From positions 27,685,636 to 27,749,635 of the forward strand of contig NC_045452.1 of assembly GCF_002776525.5 (NCBI RefSeq): a DNA stretch of 64,000 nucleotides, given 5' to 3'. Positions 58,313 through 64,000 of this stretch are shown piece after piece. The translations under genes were made by a program, and so were the position numbers. The stretch's first letter is position 1. Each line of letters begins with the position of its first letter. The DNA comes from Piliocolobus tephrosceles. Lineage: Eukaryota > Chordata > Mammalia > Primates > Cercopithecidae. The notes under the pieces are model-generated. The model ran no database searches, was not told the origin of the DNA, and worked only from the letters and a program-made list of their open reading frames with translations.

Positions 58313-59562
58313 GGAATGTAAACAAAGGCTGACTTGATTGTGGCATTTAGAGGGAACTCTAGGTATCTGGAAATGTGAATCCGGAATCTTACCTGTTGTT
58401 ATCAAAGCAGTGATGGATGAGTACTCCTCAACCACTCCCCTAATGATGGGAACAAAAGCAAACACGAAAGTCATCTCTCTATAAGCTGAAGAAAATGTTT
58501 AAGAAAAGAGAAGAAAAAAAAAGTCTTTCTGGGAACTTTCTCTTCCTTTTGCAAGTTGGCCTCAGCTAGGGGTTTGTAGGGTGGAACCCTCCCTAACCCC
58601 AGGAGGGTCTGCCCGTGGCTGTCGAGGCCAAGCCTGAGGTGACCCCCACCCCCACGCCACATGCATTCGGGGAACCCCTGGACCCAGGGAGAGAGACTGC
58701 ACATCGTTCCTGGAGAAGAGTCGGCCGTGCTTCTGCCAACCTGTGGCCAGCAGGCCCTCCCAAAATCCCGAACTGGGCCCAGTTGTGGGCATCCACCAGA
58801 CACCTGCAGAGCACAGGGGGGATGGGGAGAGGCCTCCCTGCTGTGCTTGGATACAGACACCCGAGCAGAGGCTTGGAGCAGCCCACAAGCCAGGCCCGGT
58901 GTGTGGCGCACACGGTGACAGAGGCCCAGCATTGGGATGCCCAGGGGCGGGGGTGACTCAGGAGGCCCTGGCAAAGGCAGCCTGGGCTCCCACTGGGGAC
59001 TGGGCGCCGTCTTTCCCTTCCGGAGTACAGAAGGTCCTGAGGTCGCTTGCAGAACTTGTTCACAGCTCACAGCTCCATGCCCCAGACACTCAGTGAGCAA
59101 GTGGTTCCCTGAGCCCATGGGGGCCCAGACAGCAGGCAGGGCATGGAACACGGTGGCTCCAGAGGGGACAGATACTGAAGAGAGGGGACTCAAGATCAGG
59201 TCGGACGGGAGGGAAGCACCAGCGGGACATCTGGTCCTAGAACGTGGCCCAGGCCTTTCCCTCCCTCCCTCAGTTCCCAGCTCCTCCAGGGGTTGCACAG
59301 CAGCATCTGTCTGGGGGCCCTCGCAGGGACCCTGCACCGCACGATCTGGGCAGGCACGTGCTACCCCAGCCCGGACGACATCTCATGACTGTGACCCTTC
59401 CCCATTAGGTGGGGAGGACGCGGGGCCTCGGCTCCCGCCTTGAGGCTGCAGCCACTCCAGGTAGCCAGGCCATGATTCAGCCACTCGGCTTGTAACATTT
59501 CCTCTTGCACATCATAGCTGTGGTATTTGCCAGTAGAAATCCCAGACCAGTGTTCGTCTGTA
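58313..59562. other. Unique GC-rich intergenic stretch with long accidental frames
   Basis: No repeat recognised. A minus-strand frame of 288 codons (58471-59337) is open, overlapped by shorter frames on both strands. The predicted protein is rich in P, G, S and L and ends in a poly-F stretch from a coding-strand A-rich region; no domain is recognised and no splice or Kozak support is seen. Confidence 0.4.
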
Positions 59563-59861
59563 TGTTTGTTTGTTTGTTTGAGACGGAGTTTCGCTCTTGT
59601 TGCCCAGGCTGGAGTGCAGTGGTACGATCTCAGCTCACTGCAACCTCCACCTCCCGGGTTCAAGCGATTCTCCTGCCTCAGCCTCCCGAGCAGCCAGGAT
59701 TACAGGGGGCCGCCATCACGCCCAGCTAATTTTGTAGTTTTAGTAGAGATGAGGTTTCTCCATGTTGGTCAGGCTGGTCTCGAACTCCTGATGTCAGGTG
59801 ATCCACCTGCCTCAGCCTCCCAGAGTGCTGGGATTACAAGTGTGAGCCACCGTGCCCAGCC
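59563..59861 (-). mobile_element. AluS, full length, with (TGTT)n head
   Basis: tgtttgtttgtttgtttgag then acggagtttcgctcttgttg to gtgtgagccaccgtgcccag. Confidence 0.94.
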
Positions 59862-61380
59862 GACTATTGTTTTTAAAAGTAAGTTCCTGGGGACAAATAA
59901 TAAATGCCAAGATGTGGTGACCTAGAAGACAGGCCTGTCCCTCGGTCATCACAGGACCCCTTCTCTGGATGTCGAGGCTTCTTGGAGGAGAGCAGGTGTC
60001 TGGCCCGCAGGCAGGATGTCTGATGCCAGGGACCCACGGTGTCTCCGCCCTGCAGAGCGGGCCTCAGAGGCAGCTTCTCCGGGCCACTAGGCTCTGAGGG
60101 GAGTTTCCAATGGGAGAAGAGGGCTCGTCTGTGAGTTAGAGAAACAGCCCAAACCTCCTTTCTGGGACCTGATGTTCAGCTTTCATGTCAGTGCACACAT
60201 CCCAGAAATGGGGGTCGGCCAGAGACTCCAGGTAGTGGGCTCCCCTTCAGGGTCTCCCCAGGTCCAGCATGGGCTCTGGCTCTTTGAGGATCTCCCTAGA
60301 GAAAGGCACTGTGATCAGGCCAGTGGCCTGAGGGGCAGGCTCAGGAACGGGCCCCCAGCTGGCTGCACAGGGGAAGGGGTTGGGGGAAGAGGGGCAGGCC
60401 CTTACTCCTCACTCCCACCCCTGCCTCGCCCCAGTCTACACATTCAGGAAGCAAGGCTGGGAGAGACCCAACCACCTGGCCTGTAGCCTACATCCGTCCT
60501 CATGGGACCAGAGAACCCACAGAAGGGCACCCAGAACACCTGGGACACAGAGGCGTTTTTCTGGGTAGGGCCAGGCACAAATCCAGCTGCAGAGGCCCTA
60601 GGAGTGGGGCTCAGAGTGGAGACAGAGGGCCCTGAGGCAGCTTCTGGAGGTGTTCAAGAGAGGACCCATCTCCTGGACACATAGAACCCAGTTTGCCTGT
60701 GCAGAGCCTGGGGCCCAGTCCTGATGACTTAGGAAAAAAGAGACTTTGGGAGTTCTGGTAAAGTTGGGGATACTAACGGCTTCCTTGCAGGCCTGTCAGG
60801 AGGACCAGATTAGATGGGCACCCCTGAGCATCTTCCCATGTGTGGAGGGGGCGCTCAGAGCCCTGATGTCCTTTTCTATTTGTTTCCCGCGGGCGTGGGG
60901 TGAACAGAAGATTCTGGGTTTACTGGATTTTGAAAAAAGGCAGAGAGCAGAGTGAGACGGAGACAGCCCGGAGAGCCAACAAAACCCTGCACAGCTGTAT
61001 TCTCCACCTCCCACCTCGTGCCCTGCTGTCCCCGGGTCGTGGACCAGCAGAGGGTAGGCAGGAGACAGCGTTCACGGTGTGGGCTCCTCACCAGCATCCC
61101 AGAGTCTGCCCTCACGAGCACCCGGGCTGCAGGTGTAACCTGAGGCCCAAGCGGGGCCCGTGGAGCTTGTGCCGCCTTTCCCCGTGAGCCCCGATGTGAC
61201 ATTTCTCATCCAGGAAGAGGATGGAAAGTGAGGTCCCCACTCCACACTGCACCTGCCACCCTGGGGCTCCCCACCCACCTGCACAGGAGGGAGGAGCAAA
61301 CGTCCTCCCCTCAGGAGGACGTTTCCTTTAAAAATATCAGACCATGAACCAGGGTCCAATGGCGGTCCAGAGGCAGCGAG
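59862..61380. other. Unique GC-rich intergenic DNA
   Basis: No repeat, RNA or gene recognised; many short open frames reflect GC content. Confidence 0.4.
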
Positions 61381-61384
61381 AGGG

Positions 61385-61480
61385 AAAGTGGAGCTCGATC
61401 TGGGTTTCAGCCCCGGCAAGTCCCCTCCCCCAGCTGGCCCAAATTTCCCACTATAAAGTGAAGGTGGGCGCTGAACTCCA
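61385..61480 (+). repeat. MIR-like fragment
   Basis: gatctgggtttcagccccgg, aaatttcccactataaagtg. Confidence 0.5.
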
Positions 61481-61599
61481 ACTCGCTGAGGAAATCTGGC
61501 CACTGCGCAGTGGGGTGGGGTGGCACGTGTCATCGGTCATCCACATGATTTTGATATTCACCTTGGCCCCTTTTGGGAACCGCTTTCCCTAGTTTGTCA

Positions 61600-61775
61600 C
61601 CAGCTCTGCCTCTCCCTCACCCACCTGTGACCCAAGCACATTCTCGTGACCTCTCTGAGCCTCTGTTTCCCTGCTGAGTCGAGATCACAGCACTGACTTC
61701 CAGGGCTCACTGGGAAGCGGGGATGAGGTGGTGCCCATCAATCGCCCATTGCAGTGGCTGGCACCAGCCGTGAGC
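61600..61775 (+). repeat. MIR fragment
   Basis: ccagctctgcctctccctca, gacctctctgagcctctgtt, ttgcagtggctggcacc. Confidence 0.7.
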
Positions 61776-62294
61776 TCAGAACACAGCGGCCAGAGCTATC
61801 CACCAGTGATTTTTAAGCCAAAGCGCTCACGGGGCTGCCTGCCAGTTGCCAGAGACCAAGCTCCGGGTGACCCCTCCACCGAGAGCAGTTCCCCCTTCCC
61901 CTCCTGAGTGCCAGGCAGGTCCACGGCCGCCCTGCTCCAGAGTGGGTCCCAGGTGGCAGGCGGGGGTAGAGAGGACTCAGGGTGCCGCCTTCTGTCCTTC
62001 ACACCCTGCAAGGGGCCCCTTCCAATCAGAAGCTGTTTCCATGGCAACCCTGCTGGGCCCCATCCTCGCCTTTGCAGCCAAAGACTCCGCTGCGGGCCGG
62101 CCTCGCCACTGTACCTCCTTGAAGGCGTGATTGGTCTCTTCTCCCCGGTGAATGTGTCCAACGCGTTTGAACAGAGTCGCTTCTCACAGACCATCCTCAA
62201 AGCCAGCACCCAGGCCCAACACCCCGCCCCCCACGCGCCGCCCCTCTCTCAACTGTGGCCCCGCCTGCCCAGCAGGGCAGATTGCCTGGCAAGC

Positions 62295-62400
62295 AGTCAG
62301 TTTGTAATTAGCACTCATTAGCGCTCCAGCAATCTGCAGACAAGTCACCTGTGGCCAAGTCCCTTCTGAATGATTGAAATGATTCCCGTGGGTTTCAAAC
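62295..62400. promoter_or_regulatory. Candidate regulatory element rich in homeodomain-type cores
   Basis: TAATTA at 62305, CATTAGCG at 62315, TGAATGATTGAAATGATT at 62368. AT-rich island in GC-rich surroundings, not a known repeat. Inference only. Confidence 0.3.
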
Positions 62401-62847
62401 ATCAAAGGATGCGGAGCTGAGCGAGAGGCAGGCAGTGGCCCTTTGTGTGTATTTCTGCCCCTTCCCGCTCTTGCACCCCAGAAAGTTATCATCTGTGGAA
62501 TGGGCTGGCAGGGAGGGTGGCTGAGATGGCACTTACAGTGGGTCTGGGGAGCTGGATGGGGCTGGGTCCTGGCTTCCCAGCCAGCTGCCCTTCCTGAGAA
62601 AGCATCTCTACAAACACGGTGTGTCCATGAGGTCCCTGCAGGACACTCACATGTGCCAGTGGCCAGGTCCCTCCAGTACCAGGGCACTTCTAGAAGAGCG
62701 AGCAGAGGGACTGGGGAGATGGTCGGTGGTCTCCACACAGGGAGAGAAGAGCATGTGCAAAGTCCCAAAGCAGAGGGGCATCTGGGCCTTGACTGCGACT
62801 AGCCAGTCAGACAGGGTAGCCTCCCAACAGCTGACACCCTCCGGCCT

Positions 62848-63033
62848 CCCTTCCCTCCTTCACCCCTTCTTCCCTCCCTCCTTCCTAGACACTTCCTGCC
62901 CTTCCTTCCTTCCTTTATTCCTTCCTTTTTTCCTCCCTCCCTCCCCTCCCTCCCTCCCCTCCCCTCCCTTCCCCCACTCCCCTCCCCACTCGTCTCTCCC
63001 CCTTTCCCTCCCTCCCTCCCTCCCTCCTTGCTA
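62848..63033 (+). repeat. Polypyrimidine (CCT/CCTT) tract
   Basis: About 185 bp almost entirely C and T (ccctccctcccctccctccc, ccttccttcctttattcctt). Such tracts can form triplex (H-DNA). Confidence 0.93.
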
Positions 63034-63280
63034 TCATCTGATGGGCAACAAATAGACTCTACTTTAGAGTCAAAGACTCTTAGACCTCAAATGCTCTGGT
63101 CCTGGGCCCAACTGGCCCATTTCCCAAGTGGAAGAACTCAGCGACAGGGATACGCACGAATCGCGCTGTGCCCGGCAGAACCATGACCAGAGCCCAGACC
63201 CCTGGACTCCTGCTCTGTGATCTTCCCACGACACAAAACTGCTGTGGCCTCCACCTCGGCCCAGGGTCAGGGAGGGCTCT

Positions 63281-63298
63281 AAAAAAAAAAAAAAAAAG
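63281..63298 (+). repeat. Poly(A) run
   Basis: About 17 A, not attached to a recognised retroelement. Confidence 0.85.
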
Positions 63299-64000
63299 CC
63301 TGCCACATTTCTCTTCTGGTTTCAGATTGATGTTCGAGAATAGTTGGCTCTATAGGCAGAGTAGGTCCCTGTGCACAATGCAACCTTCAGAGATAGGACA
63401 GGGTAAGTTGGCAAATCCTCCAGCCTCCTCTGAAGGATGCTCAGGGCAGAGGAGAGGGCTCGGCCAGCAGGACAGGTTCTGGGAAGGCTCTCGGTGTTTC
63501 CCTGGGGTGGGGACCTCTGCTGTGACTCAGGGAACATGTGCAGTCATACAAGGAGGGAAGGTCAGCTGCCGCCACCACGACCACCTCCTGACCGTGCAGT
63601 GACTGCTTAAGAGTGAAGGCTCCTCGGGCCCTGGGAGCAGCAGGGAGGGGGCTGGTGACAGAGGCTTTGGGGAAGGCAGGCCCCATGGCCTCCAGCCTGC
63701 CTGGACTCAGCCACCTGTGGTGACCTCCCTGTGTCCAGGCCCCAGGTCACCCAGGGGCTGCTCCTGGCAGCTCTGGGCAGTGGTCAAGTCCTTGAGGAAA
63801 AGCAGAAGAGGTGGTCGGGCTGAGGGTGCCCAGGACTGTGAGGGAGGAGCCCAGCGGCCCGGTTGAACCCTGCCCGGGGTCCGTCTGCTGGCGGCCACCT
63901 CTGAGTGTGGTCTGGCGTTCCCATCACGGTTTGTCAGGACTGGAGTCGGGGATGGGGCGCGTGCGTGTGTGTTCACCTGCCATCCCTGCTGCCTGGTCCA
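63299..64000. other. Unique GC-rich DNA to window end
   Basis: No gene or repeat recognised. Confidence 0.4.

Noticed and set aside
1..64000. WNT7B, let-7 host gene or PRR34 in the window
   Set aside because: By human order they lie farther right; I saw no matching coding or miRNA hairpin sequence.
1..64000. tRNA, U6, Y RNA, 7SK or rRNA genes
   Set aside because: No characteristic motifs were found by eye on either strand apart from 7SL-derived Alu; a covariance-model scan would be decisive.

Overview
This window is primate nuclear DNA, most likely from an Old World monkey (Cercopithecidae). It is dense in Alu, L1, MIR, L2, hAT/Tigger and MaLR LTR fragments. Three young-looking Alus (21450-21757, 34455-34736, 44699-44986) carry variants such as GAGATCCGGCCACTGC and GCGTAAACCCGG, which I associate with cercopithecid AluY lineages rather than human AluY. 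The only protein-coding gene I can support is the 3' end of ATXN10 (ataxin-10), on the + strand. By human synteny (human 22q13.31) the DNA to the right leads toward WNT7B, but no WNT7B sequence is seen here.

Layout. 1-29305 is an ATXN10 intron, probably intron 10, since I found no exon 10 here. It holds a hAT (MER1-type) element whose interior has expanded into a 50-bp minisatellite, a CCTT array, an AGAAT array, an ATT array, and two large degenerate L1s (7.5-9.6 kb on the minus strand, 11.4-17.4 kb on the plus strand). 29306-29493 is the penultimate coding exon. 29494-29980 is a short last intron. 29981 to about 30283 is the terminal exon, whose first three bases are the TGA stop codon, followed by the 3' UTR with an AATAAA signal at 30260. 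Exon numbers assume the 12-exon human structure.

30.3-47.8 kb is intergenic: a MER2 (Tigger) element, several MaLR LTRs (one with a perfect 5-bp target duplication and a nested AluY), a mosaic L1 (36.7-40.3 kb), and a long imperfect inverted repeat (45.2-45.7 kb). 47.81-49.27 kb is a strong CpG island with no recognisable gene, followed by an ancient L2 (49.6-50.6 kb). 51.9-58.1 kb is another mosaic degenerate L1 riddled with Alus. 58.3-64.0 kb is GC-rich, mostly unique DNA with a few MIRs and a polypyrimidine tract.

Three runs of N (400, 10 and 10 bases) all fall inside tandem arrays, so those array lengths are not measured. The sequence shows no bacterial-type system, CRISPR array, operon, tRNA, rRNA or intact transposon gene. 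The most useful leads are the antisense ATTCT-type array in ATXN10, the MER1-derived minisatellite, the orphan CpG island, the stop-at-junction gene structure and the inverted repeat.
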